A stretch of 64,000 nt of DNA from NCBI GenBank assembly GCA_037893225.1, contig JAZGUH010000068.1, positions 744,001 through 808,000 of the forward strand. Direction: 5' to 3'. Below, piece by piece: positions 13,669 through 27,468 of this stretch (the first letter of the stretch is position 1; every line of letters starts with the position of its first letter). The notes beneath the pieces were generated by a model. The model was given only the letters and a program-made list of their open reading frames with translations. It was not told where the DNA came from and did no database searches. This stretch comes from Hippasteria phrygiana (lineage: Eukaryota; Echinodermata; Asteroidea; Valvatida; Goniasteridae). The position numbers were made by a program, and so were the translations under genes.

Positions 13669-14345
13669 GGTAATATGCACACAGATGTTGGCCGGAAAGA
13701 AAATAAACATTGCGAGGTTTGAATTTTCTCCACAAGTTTTAACTCTAAGAAGCCGCCGATGATTGCAACATGTAGCGCCAGATCTAAGCTATCCATACAT
13801 GTCAAAATTACTGTATTTGGTTTATATTTCATGCAATTATGAATGAGTAAAGCAAGTCATACCCTAGGGAATTTGACAGGCATGGAGCAATAAATAGAAG
13901 GTAATATGCACACAGATGTTGGCCGGAAAGAAAATAAACATTGCGAGGTTTGAATTTTCTCCACAAGTTTTAACTCTAAGAAGCCGCCGATAATTGCAAC
14001 ATGTAGCGCCAGATCTAAGCTATCCATACATGTCAAAATTACTGAATTTGGTTGATATTTCATGCAATTATGAATGAGTAAAGCAAGTCATACCCTAGGG
14101 AATTTGACAGGCATGGATCAATAAATAGAAGGTAATATGCACACAGATGTTGGCCGGAAAGAAAATAAACATTGCGAGGTTTGAATTTTCTCCACAAGTT
14201 TTAACTCTAAGAAGCCGCCGATGATTGCAACATGTAGCGCCAGATCTAAGCTATCCATACATGTCAAAATTACTGTATTTGGTTTATATTTCATGCAATT
14301 ATGAATGAGTAAAGCAAGTCATACCCTAGGGAATTTGACAGGCAT
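10877..14345. repeat. Nested 8-monomer repeat (period 1850 bp)
   Basis: Inside the 8329-bp unit, 10877-12495 matches 12727-14345 at an offset of 1850 bp (8 monomers). Shared markers are GGTTGG monomers following GTAAAG-TA forms (11309 and 13159), CTCCAGG (11663 and 13513) and the T55 monomers. The second copy adds private changes, such as TTGGCTGG at 13230, a CpG-to-TpG change. The nest was itself copied in the 8329-bp event, since 21559 has the same TpG. Confidence 0.85.
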
Positions 14346-17300
14346 GGAGCAATAAATAGAAGGTAATATGCACACAGATGTTGGCCGGAAAGAAAATAAA
14401 CATTGCGAGGTTTGAATTTTCTCCACAAGTGTTAACTCTAAGAAGCCGCCGATAATTGCAACATGTAGCGCCAGATCTAAGCTATCCATACATGTCAAAA
14501 TTACTGAATTTGGTTGATATTTCATGCAATTATGAATGAGTAAAGCAAGTCCATACCCCAGGGAATTTGACATGCATGGAGCAATAAATAGACGGTAACA
14601 TGTACACAGATGTTGGCCGGAAAGAAAATAAACATTGCGAGGTTGGAATTTTCTCCACAAGTTTTAACTCTAGGAAGCCGCCGATGATTGCAACATGTAG
14701 CGCCAGATCTAAGCTATCCATACATGTCAAAATTACTGTATTTGGTTGATATTTCATGCAATTATGAATGAGTAGAGCAAGTCCATACCCCAGGGAATTT
14801 GACAGGCATGGAGCAATAAGTAGAAGGTAATATGCACACAGATGTTGGCCGGAAAGAAAATAAACATTGCGAGGTTTGAATTTTCTCCACAAGTTTTAAC
14901 TCTAGGAAGCCGCCGATAATTGCAACATGTAGCGCCAGATCTAAGCTATCCATACATGTCAAAATTACTGAATTTGGTTGATATTTCATGCAATTATGAA
15001 TGAGTAAAGCAAGTCATACCCTGGGGAATTTGACAGGCATGGAGCAATAAATAGACGGTAATATGCACACAGATGTTGGCCGGAAAGAAAATAAACATTG
15101 CGAGGTTTGAATTTTCTCCACAAGTGTTAACTCTAAGAAGCCGCCGATAATTGCAACATGTAGCGCCAGATCTAAGCTATCCATACATGTCAAAATTACT
15201 GAATTTGGTTGATATTTCATGCAATTATGAATGAGTAAAGCAAGTCATACCCCAGGGAATTTGACATGCATGGAGCAATAAATAGACGGTAATATGCACA
15301 CAGATGTTGGCCGGAAAGAAAATAAACATTGCGAGGTTTGAATTTTCTCCACAAGTTTTAACTCTAGGAAGCCGCCGATGATTGCAACATGTAGCGCCAG
15401 ATCTAAGCTATTCATACATGTCAAAATTACTGAATTTGGTTGATATTTCATGCAATTATGAATGAGTAAAGCAAGTCCATACCCCAGGGAATTTGACATG
15501 CATGGAGCAATAAATAGACGGTAACATGTACACAGATGTTGGCCGAAAAGAAAATAAACATTGCGAGGTTTGAATTTTCTCCACAAGTTTTAACTCTAGG
15601 AAGCCGCCGATGATTGCAACATGTAGCGCCAGATCTAAGCTATCCATACATGTCAAAATTACTGTATTTGGTTGATATTTAATGCAATTATGAATGAGTA
15701 GAGCAAGTCCATACCCCAGGGAATTTGACAGGCATGGAGCAATAAATAGAAGGTAATATGCACACAGATGTTGGCCGGAAAGAAAATAATCATTGCGAGG
15801 TTTGAATTTTCTCCACAAGTTTTAACTCTAAGAAGCCGCCGATAATTGCAACATGTAGCGCCAGATCTAAGCTATCCATACATGTCAAAATTGCTGTATT
15901 TGGTTGATATTTCATGCAATTATGAATGAGTAGAGCAAGTCCATACCCCAGGGAATTTGACAGGCATGGAGCAATAAATAGAAGGTAATATGCACACAGA
16001 TGTTGGCCGGAAAGAAAATAAACATTGCGAGGTTTGAATTTTCTCCACAAGTTTTAACTCTAAGAAGCCGCCGATGATTGCAACATGTAGCGCCAGATCT
16101 AAGCTATCCATACATGTCAAAATTACTGAATTTGGTTTATATTTCATGCAATTATGAATGAGTAAAGCAAGTCATACCCTAGGGAATTTGACAGGCATGG
16201 AGCAATAAATAGACGGTAATATGCACACAGATGTTGGCCGGAAAGAAAATAAACATTGCGAGGTTTGAATTTTCTCCACAAGTTTTAACTCTAAGAAGCC
16301 GCCGATAATTGCAACATGTAGCGCCAGATCTAAGCTATCCATACATGTCAAAATTACTGAATTTGGTTGATATTTCATGCAATTATGAATGAGTAAAGCA
16401 AGTCATACCCCAGGGAATTTGACATGCATGGAGCAATAAATAGACGGTAATATGCACACAGATGTTGGCCGGAAAGAAAATAAACATTGCGAGGTTTGAA
16501 TTTTCTCCACAAGTTTTAACTCTAGGAAGCCGCCGATGATTGCAACATGTAGCGCCAGATCTAAGCTATTCATACATGTCAAAATTACTGAATTTGGTTG
16601 ATATTTCATGCAATTATGAATGAGTAAAGCAAGTCCATACCCCAGGGAATTTGACATGCATGGAGCAATAAATAGACGGTAACATGTACACAGATGTTGG
16701 CCGAAAAGAAAATAAACATTGCGAGGTTTGAATTTTCTCCACAAGTTTTAACTCTAGGAAGCCGCCGATGATTGCAACATGTAGCGCCAGATCTAAGCTA
16801 TCCATACATGTCAAAATTACTGTATTTGGTTGATATTTCATGCAATTATGAATGAGTAAAGCAAGTCATACCCCAGGGAATTTGACATGCATGGAGCAAT
16901 AAATAGACGGTAATATGCACACAGATGTTGGCCGGAAAGAAAATAATCATTGCGAGGTTTGAATTTTCTCCACAAGTTTTAACTCTAGGAAGCCGCCGAT
17001 GATTGCAACATGTAGCGCCAGATCTAAGCTATCCATACATGTCAAAATTACTGTATTTGGTTGATATTTAATGCAATTATGAATGAGTAGAGCAAGTCCA
17101 TACCCCAGGGAATTTGACATGCATGGAGCAATAAATAGAAGGTAATATGCACACAGATGTTGGCCGGAAAGAAAATAAACATTGCGAGGTTTGAATTTTC
17201 TCCACAAGTTTTAACTCTAAGAAGCCGCCGATGATTGCAACATGTAGCGCCAGATCTAAGCTATCCATACATGTCAAAATTACTGTATTTGGTTTATATT

Positions 17301-20300
17301 TCATGCAATTATGAATGAGTAAAGCAAGTCATACCCTAGGGAATTTGACAGGCATGGAGCAATAAATAGAAGGTAATATGCACACAGATGTTGGCCGGAA
17401 AGAAAATAAACATTGCGAGGTTTGAATTTTCTCCACAAGTTTTAACTCTAAGAAGCCGCCGATAATTGCAACATGTAGCGCCAGATCTAAGCTATCCATA
17501 CATGTCAAAATTACTGAATTTGGTTGATATTTCATGCAATTATGAATGAGTAAAGCAAGTCCATACCCCAGGGAATTTGACATGCATGGAGCAATAAATA
17601 GACGGTAACATGTACACAGATGTTGGCCGGAAAGAAAATAAACATTGCGAGGTTGGAATTTTCTCCACAAGTTTTAACTCTAGGAAGCCGCCGATGATTG
17701 CAACATGTAGCGCCAGATCTAAGCTATCCATACATGTCAAAATTACTGTATTTGGTTGATATTTCATGCAATTATGAATGAGTAAAGCAAGTCATACCCC
17801 AGGGAATTTGACATGCATGGAGCAATAAATAGACGGTAATATGCACACAGATGTTGGCCGGAAAGAAAATAATCATTGCGAGGTTTGAATTTTCTCCACA
17901 AGTTTTAACTCTAGGAAGCCGCCGATGATTGCAACATGTAGCGCCAGATCTAAGCTATCCATACATGTCAAAATTACTGTATTTGGTTTTTATTTCATGC
18001 AATTATGAATGAGTAAAGCAAGTCATACCCTAGGGAATTTGACAGGCATGGAGCAATAAATAGAAGGTAATATGCACACAGATGTTGGCCGGAAAGAAAA
18101 TAAACATTGCGAGGTTTGAATTTTCTCCACAAGTGTTAACTCTAAGAAGCCGCCGATAATTGCAACATGTAGCGCCAGATCTAAGCTATCCATACATGTC
18201 AACATTACTGAATTTGGTTGATATTTCATGCAATTATGAATGAGTAAAGCAAGTCATACCCCAGGGAATTTGACATGCATGGAGCAATAAATAGACGGTA
18301 ATATGCACACAGATGTTGGCCGGAAAGAAAATAAACATTGCGAGGTTTGAATTTTCTCCACAAGTTTTAACTCTAGGAAGCCGCCGATGATTGCAACATG
18401 TAGCGCCAGATCTAAGCTATTCATACATGTCAAAATTACTGAATTTGGTTGATATTTCATGCAATTATGAATGAGTAAAGCAAGTCCATACCCCAGGGAA
18501 TTTGACATGCATGGAGCAATAAATAGACGGTAACATGTACACAGATGTTGGCCGAAAAGAAAATAAACATTGCGAGGTTTGAATTTTCTCCACAAGTTTT
18601 AACTCTAGGAAGCCGCCGATGATTGCAACATGTAGCGCCAGATCTAAGCTATCCATACATGTCAAAATTACTGTATTTGGTTTTTATTTCATGCAATTAT
18701 GAATGAGTAAAGCAAGTCATACCCTAGGGAATTTGACAGGCATGGAGCAATAAATAGAAGGTAATATGCACACAGATGTTGGCCGGAAAGAAAATAAACA
18801 TTGCGAGGTTTGAATTTTCTCCACAAGTTTTAACTCTAAGAAGCCGCCGATAATTGCAACATGTAGCGCCAGATCTAAGCTATCCATACATGTCAAAATT
18901 ACTGAATTTGGTTGATATTTCATGCAATTATGAATGAGTAAAGCAAGTCATACCCTAGGGAATTTGACAGGCATGGATCAATAAATAGAAGGTAATATGC
19001 ACACAGATGTTGGCCGGAAAGAAAATAAACATTGCGAGGTTTGAATTTTCTCCACAAGTTTTAACTCTAAGAAGCCGCCGATGATTGCAACATGTAGCGC
19101 CAGATCTAAGCTATCCATACATGTCAAAATTACTGTATTTGGTTTATATTTCATGCAATTATGAATGAGTAAAGCAAGTCATACCCTAGGGAATTTGACA
19201 GGCATGGAGCAATAAATAGAAGGTAATATGCACACAGATGTTGGCCGGAAAGAAAATAAACATTGCGAGGTTTGAATTTTCTCCACAAGTTTTAACTCTA
19301 AGAAGCCGCCGATAATTGCAACATGTAGCGCCAGATCTAAGCTATCCATACATGTCAAAATTACTGAATTTGGTTGATATTTCATGCAATTATGAATGAG
19401 TAAAGCAAGTCATACCCTAGGGAATTTGACAGGCATGGATCAATAAATAGAAGGTAATATGCACACAGATGTTGGCCGGAAAGAAAATAAACATTGCGAG
19501 GTTTGAATTTTCTCCACAAGTTTTAACTCTAAGAAGCCGCCGATAATTGCAACATGTAGCGCCAGATCTAAGCTATCCATACATGTCAAAATTACTGAAT
19601 TTGGTTGATATTTCATGCAATTATGAATGAGTAAAGCTAGTCCATACCCCAGGGAATTTGACATGCATGGAGCAATAAATAGACGGTAACATGTACACAG
19701 ATGTTGGCCGGAAAGAAAATAAACATTGCGAGGTTGGAATTTTCTCCACAAGTTTTAACTCTAGGAAGCCGCCGATGATTGCAACATGTAGCGCCAGATC
19801 TAAGCTATCCATACATGTCAAAATTACTGTATTTGGTTGATATTTCATGCAATTATGAATGAGTAAAGCAAGTCATACCCCAGGGAATTTGACATGCATG
19901 GAGCAATAAATAGACGGTAATATGCACACAGATGTTGGCCGGAAAGAAAATAATCATTGCGAGGTTTGAATTTTCTCCACAAGTTTTAACTCCAGGAAGC
20001 CGCCGATGATTGCAACATGTAGCGCCAGATCTAAGCTATCCATACATGTCAAAATTACTGTATTTGGTTGATATTTAATGCAATTATGAATGAGTAGAGC
20101 AAGTCCATACCCCAGGGAATTTGACATGCATGGAGCAATAAATAGAAGGTAATATGCACACAGATGTTGGCCGGAAAGAAAATAAACATTGCGAGGTTTG
20201 AATTTTCTCCACAAGTTTTAACTCTAAGAAGCCGCCGATGATTGCAACATGTAGCGCCAGATCTAAGCTATCCATACATGTCAAAATTACTGTATTTGGT

Positions 20301-21997
20301 TTATATTTCATGCAATTATGAATGAGTAAAGCAAGTCATACCCTAGGGAATTTGACAGGCATGGAGCAATAAATAGAAGGTAATATGCACACAGATGTTG
20401 GCCGGAAAGAAAATAAACATTGCGAGGTTTGAATTTTCTCCACAAGTTTTAACTCTAAGAAGCCGCCGATAATTGCAACATGTAGCGCCAGATCTAAGCT
20501 ATCCATACATGTCAAAATTACTGAATTTGGTTGATATTTCATGCAATTATGAATGAGTAAAGCAAGTCATACCCTAGGGAATTTGACAGGCATGGATCAA
20601 TAAATAGAAGGTAATATGCACACAGATGTTGGCCGGAAAGAAAATAAACATTGCGAGGTTTGAATTTTCTCCACAAGTTTTAACTCTAAGAAGCCGCCGA
20701 TGATTGCAACATGTAGCGCCAGATCTAAGCTATCCATACATGTCAAAATTACTGTATTTGGTTTATATTTCATGCAATTATGAATGAGTAAAGCAAGTCA
20801 TACCCTAGGGAATTTGACAGGCATGGAGCAATAAATAGAAGGTAATATGCACACAGATGTTGGCCGGAAAGAAAATAAACATTGCGAGGTTTGAATTTTC
20901 TCCACAAGTTTTAACTCTAAGAAGCCGCCGATGATTGCAACATGTAGCGCCAGATCTAAGCTATCCATACATGTCAAAATTACTGTATTTGGTTTATATT
21001 TCATGCAATTATGAATGAGTAAAGCAAGTCATACCCTAGGGAATTTGACAGGCATGGAGCAATAAATAGAAGGTAATATGCACACAGATGTTGGCCGGAA
21101 AGAAAATAAACATTGCGAGGTTTGAATTTTCTCCACAAGTTTTAACTCTAAGAAGCCGCCGATAATTGCAACATGTAGCGCCAGATCTAAGCTATCCATA
21201 CATGTCAAAATTACTGAATTTGGTTGATATTTCATGCAATTATGAATGAGTAAAGCAAGTCATACCCTAGGGAATTTGACAGGCATGGATCAATAAATAG
21301 AAGGTAATATGCACACAGATGTTGGCCGGAAAGAAAATAAACATTGCGAGGTTTGAATTTTCTCCACAAGTTTTAACTCTAAGAAGCCGCCGATAATTGC
21401 AACATGTAGCGCCAGATCTAAGCTATCCATACATGTCAAAATTACTGAATTTGGTTGATATTTCATGCAATTATGAATGAGTAAAGCTAGTCCATACCCC
21501 AGGGAATTTGACATGCATGGAGCAATAAATAGACGGTAACATGTACACAGATGTTGGCTGGAAAGAAAATAAACATTGCGAGGTTGGAATTTTCTCCACA
21601 AGTTTTAACTCTAGGAAGCCGCCGATGATTGCAACATGTAGCGCCAGATCTAAGCTATCCATACATGTCAAAATTACTGTATTTGGTTGATATTTCATGC
21701 AATTATGAATGAGTAAAGCAAGTCATACCCCAGGGAATTTGACATGCATGGAGCAATAAATAGACGGTAATATGCACACAGATGTTGGCCGGAAAGAAAA
21801 TAATCATTGCGAGGTTTGAATTTTCTCCACAAGTTTTAACTCCAGGAAGCCGCCGATGATTGCAACATGTAGCGCCAGATCTAAGCTATCCATACATGTC
21901 AAAATTACTGTATTTGGTTGATATTTAATGCAATTATGAATGAGTAGAGCAAGTCCATACCCCAGGGAATTTGACATGCATGGAGCAATAAATAGAA
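13669..21997. repeat. 36-monomer higher-order repeat, copy 2 (8329 bp)
   Basis: Second copy of the 8329-bp unit, identical to copy 1 at all diagnostic sites I compared except the few listed there. Landmarks shifted by exactly 8329 include P monomers at 15272, 16430 and 18281, the CAACATTACTG monomer near 18200 (copy 1 near 9871), CTCCAGG near 19992 and 21842, and GCTGG at 21559. Such identity over 36 variable monomers means a block copy, not independent homogenisation. Confidence 0.92.
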
Positions 21998-22973
21998 GGT
22001 AATATGCACACAGATGTTGGCCGGAAAGAAAATAAACATTGCGAGGTTTGAATTTTCTCCACAAGTTTTAACTCTAAGAAGCCGCCGATGATTGCAACAT
22101 GTAGCGCCAGATCTAAGCTATCCATACATGTCAAAATTACTGTATTTGGTTTATATTTCATGCAATTATGAATGAGTAAAGCAAGTCATACCCTAGGGAA
22201 TTTGACAGGCATGGAGCAATAAATAGAAGGTAATATGCACACAGATGTTGGCCGGAAAGAAAATAAACATTGCGAGGTTTGAATTTTCTCCACAAGTTTT
22301 AACTCTAAGAAGCCGCCGATAATTGCAACATGTAGCGCCAGATCTAAGCTATCCATACATGTCAAAATTACTGAATTTGGTTGATATTTCATGCAATTAT
22401 GAATGAGTAAAGCAAGTCATACCCTAGGGAATTTGACAGGCATGGATCAATAAATAGAAGGTAATATGCACACAGATGTTGGCCGGAAAGAAAATAAACA
22501 TTGCGAGGTTTGAATTTTCTCCACAAGTTTTAACTCTAAGAAGCCGCCGATGATTGCAACATGTAGCGCCAGATCTAAGCTATCCATACATGTCAAAATT
22601 ACTGTATTTGGTTTATATTTCATGCAATTATGAATGAGTAAAGCAAGTCATACCCTAGGGAATTTGACAGGCATGGAGCAATAAATAGAAGGTAATATGC
22701 ACACAGATGTTGGCCGGAAAGAAAATAAACATTGCGAGGTTTGAATTTTCTCCACAAGTGTTAACTCTAAGAAGCCGCCGATAATTGCAACATGTAGCGC
22801 CAGATCTAAGCTATCCATACATGTCAAAATTACTGAATTTGGTTGATATTTCATGCAATTATGAATGAGTAAAGCAAGTCCATACCCCAGGGAATTTGAC
22901 ATGCATGGAGCAATAAATAGACGGTAACATGTACACAGATGTTGGCCGGAAAGAAAATAAACATTGCGAGGTT
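21998..22973. repeat. Truncated third copy of the 8329-bp unit
   Basis: The 8329-bp period continues about 976 bp (about 4.2 monomers) past copy 2. It then breaks at 22974, where T68 replaces the G68 of the earlier copy at 14645. After the break the sequence follows the 2288-3000 arrangement instead (offset 20360 bp), including CATGTAAAA near 23059 and CCCCTTGG near 23116. This marks a recombination junction within a monomer, somewhere near or left of position 68. Confidence 0.85.
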
Positions 22974-25900
22974 TGAATTTTCTCCACAAGTTTTAACTCT
23001 AGGAAGCCGCCGATGATTGCAACATGTAGCGCCAGATCTAAGCTATCCATACATGTAAAAATTACTGTATTTGGTTGATATTTAATGCAATTATGAATGA
23101 GTAAAGCAAGTCATACCCCTTGGAATTTGACATGCATGGAGCAATAAATAGACGGTAATATGCACACAGATGTTGGCCGGAAAGAAAATAATCATTGCGA
23201 GGTTTGAATTTTCTCCACAAGTTTTAACTCTAGGAAGCCGCCGATGATTGCAACATGTAGCGCCAGATCTAAGCTATCCATACATGTCAAAATTACTGTA
23301 TTTGGTTGATATTTCATGCAATTATGAATGAGTAGAGCAAGTCCATACCCCAGGGAATTTGACAGGCATGGAGCAATAAATAGAAGGTAATATGCACACA
23401 GATGTTGGCCGGAAAGAAAATAAACATTGCGAGGTTTGAATTTTCTCCACAAGTTTTAACTCTAAGAAGCCGCCGATGATTGCAACATGTAGCGCCAGAT
23501 CTAAGCTATCCATACATGTCAAAATTACTGTATTTGGTTTATATTTCATGCAATTATGAATGAGTAAAGCAAGTCATACCCTAGGGAATTTGACAGGCAT
23601 GGAGCAATAAATAGAAGGTAATATGCACACAGATGTTGGCCGGAAAGAAAATAAACATTGCGAGGTTTGAATTTTCTCCACAAGTTTTAACTCTAAGAAG
23701 CCGCCGATAATTGCAACATGTAGCGCCAGATCTAAGCTATCCATACATGTCAAAATTACTGAATTTGGTTGATATTTCATGCAATTATGAATGAGTAAAG
23801 CAAGTCATACCCTAGGGAATTTGACAGGCATGGATCAATAAATAGAAGGTAATATGCACACAGATGTTGGCCGGAAAGAAAATAAACATTGCGAGGTTTG
23901 AATTTTCTCCACAAGTTTTAACTCTAAGAAGCCGCCGATGATTGCAACATGTAGCGCCAGATCTAAGCTATCCATACATGTCAAAATTACTGTATTTGGT
24001 TGATATTTCATGCAATTATGAATGAGTAAAGCACGTCATACCCTAGGGAATTTGACAGGCATGGAGCAATAAATAGAAGGTAATATGCACACAGATGTTG
24101 GCCGGAAAGAAAATAAACATTGCGAGGTTTGAATTTTCTCCACAAGTGTTAACTCTAAGAAGCCGCCGATAATTGCAACATGTAGCGCCAGATCTAAGCT
24201 ATCCATACATGTCAAAATTACTGAATTTGGTTGATATTTCATGCAATTATGAATGAGTAAAGCAAGTCCATACCCCAGGGAATTTGACATGCATGGAGCA
24301 ATAAATAGACGGTAACATGTACACAGATGTTGGCCGGAAAGAAAATAAACATTGCGAGGTTGGAATTTTCTCCACAAGTTTTAACTCTAGGAAGCCGCCG
24401 ATGATTGCAACATGTAGCGCCAGATCTAAGCTATCCATACATGTCAAAATTACTGTATTTGGTTGATATTTCATGCAATTATGAATGAGTAGAGCAAGTC
24501 CATACCCCAAGGAATTTGACAGGCATGGAGCAATAAATAGACGGTAATATGCACACAGATGTTGGCCGGAAAGAAAATAAACATTGCGAGGTTTGAATTT
24601 TCTCCACAAGTGTTAACTCTAAGAAGCCGCCGATAATTGCAACATGTAGCGCCAGATCTAAGCTATCCATACATGTCAAAATTACTGAATTTGGTTGATA
24701 TTTCATGCAATTATGAATGAGTAAAGCAAGTCATACCCCAGGGAATTTGACATGCATGGAGCAATAAATAGACGGTAATATGCACACAGATGTTGGCCGG
24801 AAAGAAAATAAACATTGCGAGGTTTGAATTTTCTCCACAAGTTTTAACTCTAGGAAGCCGCCGATGATTGCAACATGTAGCGCCAGATCTAAGCTATTCA
24901 TACATGTCAAAATTACTGAATTTGGTTGATATTTCATGCAATTATGAATGAGTAAAGCAAGTCCATACCCCAGGGAATTTGACATGCATGGAGCAATAAA
25001 TAGACGGTAACATGTACACAGATGTTGGCCGAAAAGAAAATAAACATTGCGAGGTTTGAATTTTCTCCACAAGTTTTAACTCTAGGAAGCCGCCGATGAT
25101 TGCAACATGTAGCGCCAGATCTAAGCTATCCATACATGTCAAAATTACTGTATTTGGTTGATATTTAATGCAATTATGAATGAGTAGAGCAAGTCCATAC
25201 CCCAGGGAATTTGACAGGCATGGAGCAATAAATAGAAGGTAATATGCACACAGATGTTGGCCGGAAAGAAAATAATCATTGCGAGGTTTGAATTTTCTCC
25301 ACAAGTTTTAACTCTAAGAAGCCGCCGATAATTGCAACATGTAGCGCCAGATCTAAGCTATCCATACATGTCAAAATTACTGTATTTGGTTGATATTTCA
25401 TGCAATTATGAATGAGTAGAGCAAGTCCATACCCCAGGGAATTTGACAGGCATGGAGCAATAAATAGAAGGTAATATGCACACAGATGTTGGCCGGAAAG
25501 AAAATAAACATTGCGAGGTTTGAATTTTCTCCACAAGTTTTAACTCTAAGAAGCCGCCGATGATTGCAACATGTAGCGCCAGATCTAAGCTATCCATACA
25601 TGTCAAAATTACTGAATTTGGTTTATATTTCATGCAATTATGAATGAGTAAAGCAAGTCATACCCTAGGGAATTTGACAGGCATGGAGCAATAAATAGAC
25701 GGTAATATGCACACAGATGTTGGCCGGAAAGAAAATAAACATTGCGAGGTTTGAATTTTCTCCACAAGTTTTAACTCTAAGAAGCCGCCGATAATTGCAA
25801 CATGTAGCGCCAGATCTAAGCTATCCATACATGTCAAAATTACTGAATTTGGTTGATATTTCATGCAATTATGAATGAGTAAAGCAAGTCATACCCCAGG

Positions 25901-27468
25901 GAATTTGACATGCATGGAGCAATAAATAGACGGTAATATGCACACAGATGTTGGCCGGAAAGAAAATAAACATTGCGAGGTTTGAATTTTCTCCACAAGT
26001 TTTAACTCTAGGAAGCCGCCGATGATTGCAACATGTAGCGCCAGATCTAAGCTATTCATACATGTCAAAATTACTGAATTTGGTTGATATTTCATGCAAT
26101 TATGAATGAGTAAAGCAAGTCCATACCCCAGGGAATTTGACATGCATGGAGCAATAAATAGACGGTAACATGTACACAGATGTTGGCCGAAAAGAAAATA
26201 AACATTGCGAGGTTTGAATTTTCTCCACAAGTTTTAACTCTAGGAAGCCGCCGATGATTGCAACATGTAGCGCCAGATCTAAGCTATCCATACATGTCAA
26301 AATTACTGTATTTGGTTGATATTTCATGCAATTATGAATGAGTAAAGCAAGTCCATACCCCAGGGAATTTGACATGCATGGAGCAATAAATAGACGGTAA
26401 TATGCACACAGATGTTGGCCGGAAAGAAAATAATCATTGCGAGGTTTGAATTTTCTCCACAAGTTTTAACTCTAGGAAGCCGCCGATGATTGCAACATGT
26501 AGCGCCAGATCTAAGCTATCCATACATGTCAAAATTACTGTATTTGGTTGATATTTAATGCAATTATGAATGAGTAGAGCAAGTCCATACCCCAGGGAAT
26601 TTGACATGCATGGAGCAATAAATAGAAGGTAATATGCACACAGATGTTGGCCGGAAAGAAAATAAACATTGCGAGGTTTGAATTTTCTCCACAAGTTTTA
26701 ACTCTAAGAAGCCGCCGATGATTGCAACATGTAGCGCCAGATCTAAGCTATCCATACATGTCAAAATTACTGTATTTGGTTTATATTTCATGCAATTATG
26801 AATGAGTAAAGCAAGTCCATACCCCAGGGAATTTGACAGGCATGGAGCAATAAATAGACGGTAACATGTACACAGATGTTGGCCGGAAAGAAAATAAACA
26901 TTGCGAGGTTGGAATTTTCTCCACAAGTTTTAACTCTAGGAAGCCGCCGATGATTGCAACATGTAGCGCCAGATCTAAGCTATCCATACATGTCAAAATT
27001 ACTGTATTTGGTTGATATTTAATGCAATTATGAATGAGTAAAGCAAGTCATACCCCTTGGAATTTGACAGGCATGGAGCAATAAATAGACGGTAATATGC
27101 ACACAGATGTTGGCCGGAAAGAAAATAATCATTGCGAGGTTTGAATTTTCTCCACAAGTTTTAACTCTAGGAAGCCGCCGATGATTGCAACATGTAGCGC
27201 CAGATCTAAGCTATCCATACATGTCAAAATTACTGTATTTGGTTGATATTTAATGCAATTATGAATGAGTAGAGCAAGTCCATACCCTAGGGAATTTGAC
27301 AGGCATGGAGCAATAAATAGAAGGTAATATGCACACAGATGTTGGCCGGAAAGAAAATAAACATTGCGAGGTTTGAATTTTCTCCACAAGTTTTAACTCT
27401 AAGAAGCCGCCGATGATTGCAACATGTAGCGCCAGATCTAAGCTATCCATACATGTCAAAATTACTGA
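22974..27468. repeat. Junction mosaic between the 36-mer and 23-mer domains
   Basis: About 19 monomers are assembled from left-domain pieces. Up to about 23300 the run matches about 2614-2940 (offset 20360), then continues at offset 20128, so one 232-bp monomer is missing. 24036-24600 matches 5990-6554 (offset 18046). From about 24731 it matches 6916 onward at offset 17815, so another 231-bp monomer is missing. P-Q pairs at 24758 and 25916 are the last in the window. Such whole-monomer steps are expected from unequal exchange in register. Confidence 0.85.
26844..27074. repeat. Hybrid monomer with left (G68) and right (CTT) markers
   Basis: This monomer carries GAGGTTGG at 68, typical of the left and middle domains, together with TTTAATGC at 178 and CCCCTTGG at 210-217, typical of type H. 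It ends in GACAGGCATGG instead of the GACATGCATGG of other H copies. The combination is not seen in other H monomers and suggests exchange between H and a GGTTGG monomer. Confidence 0.75.
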
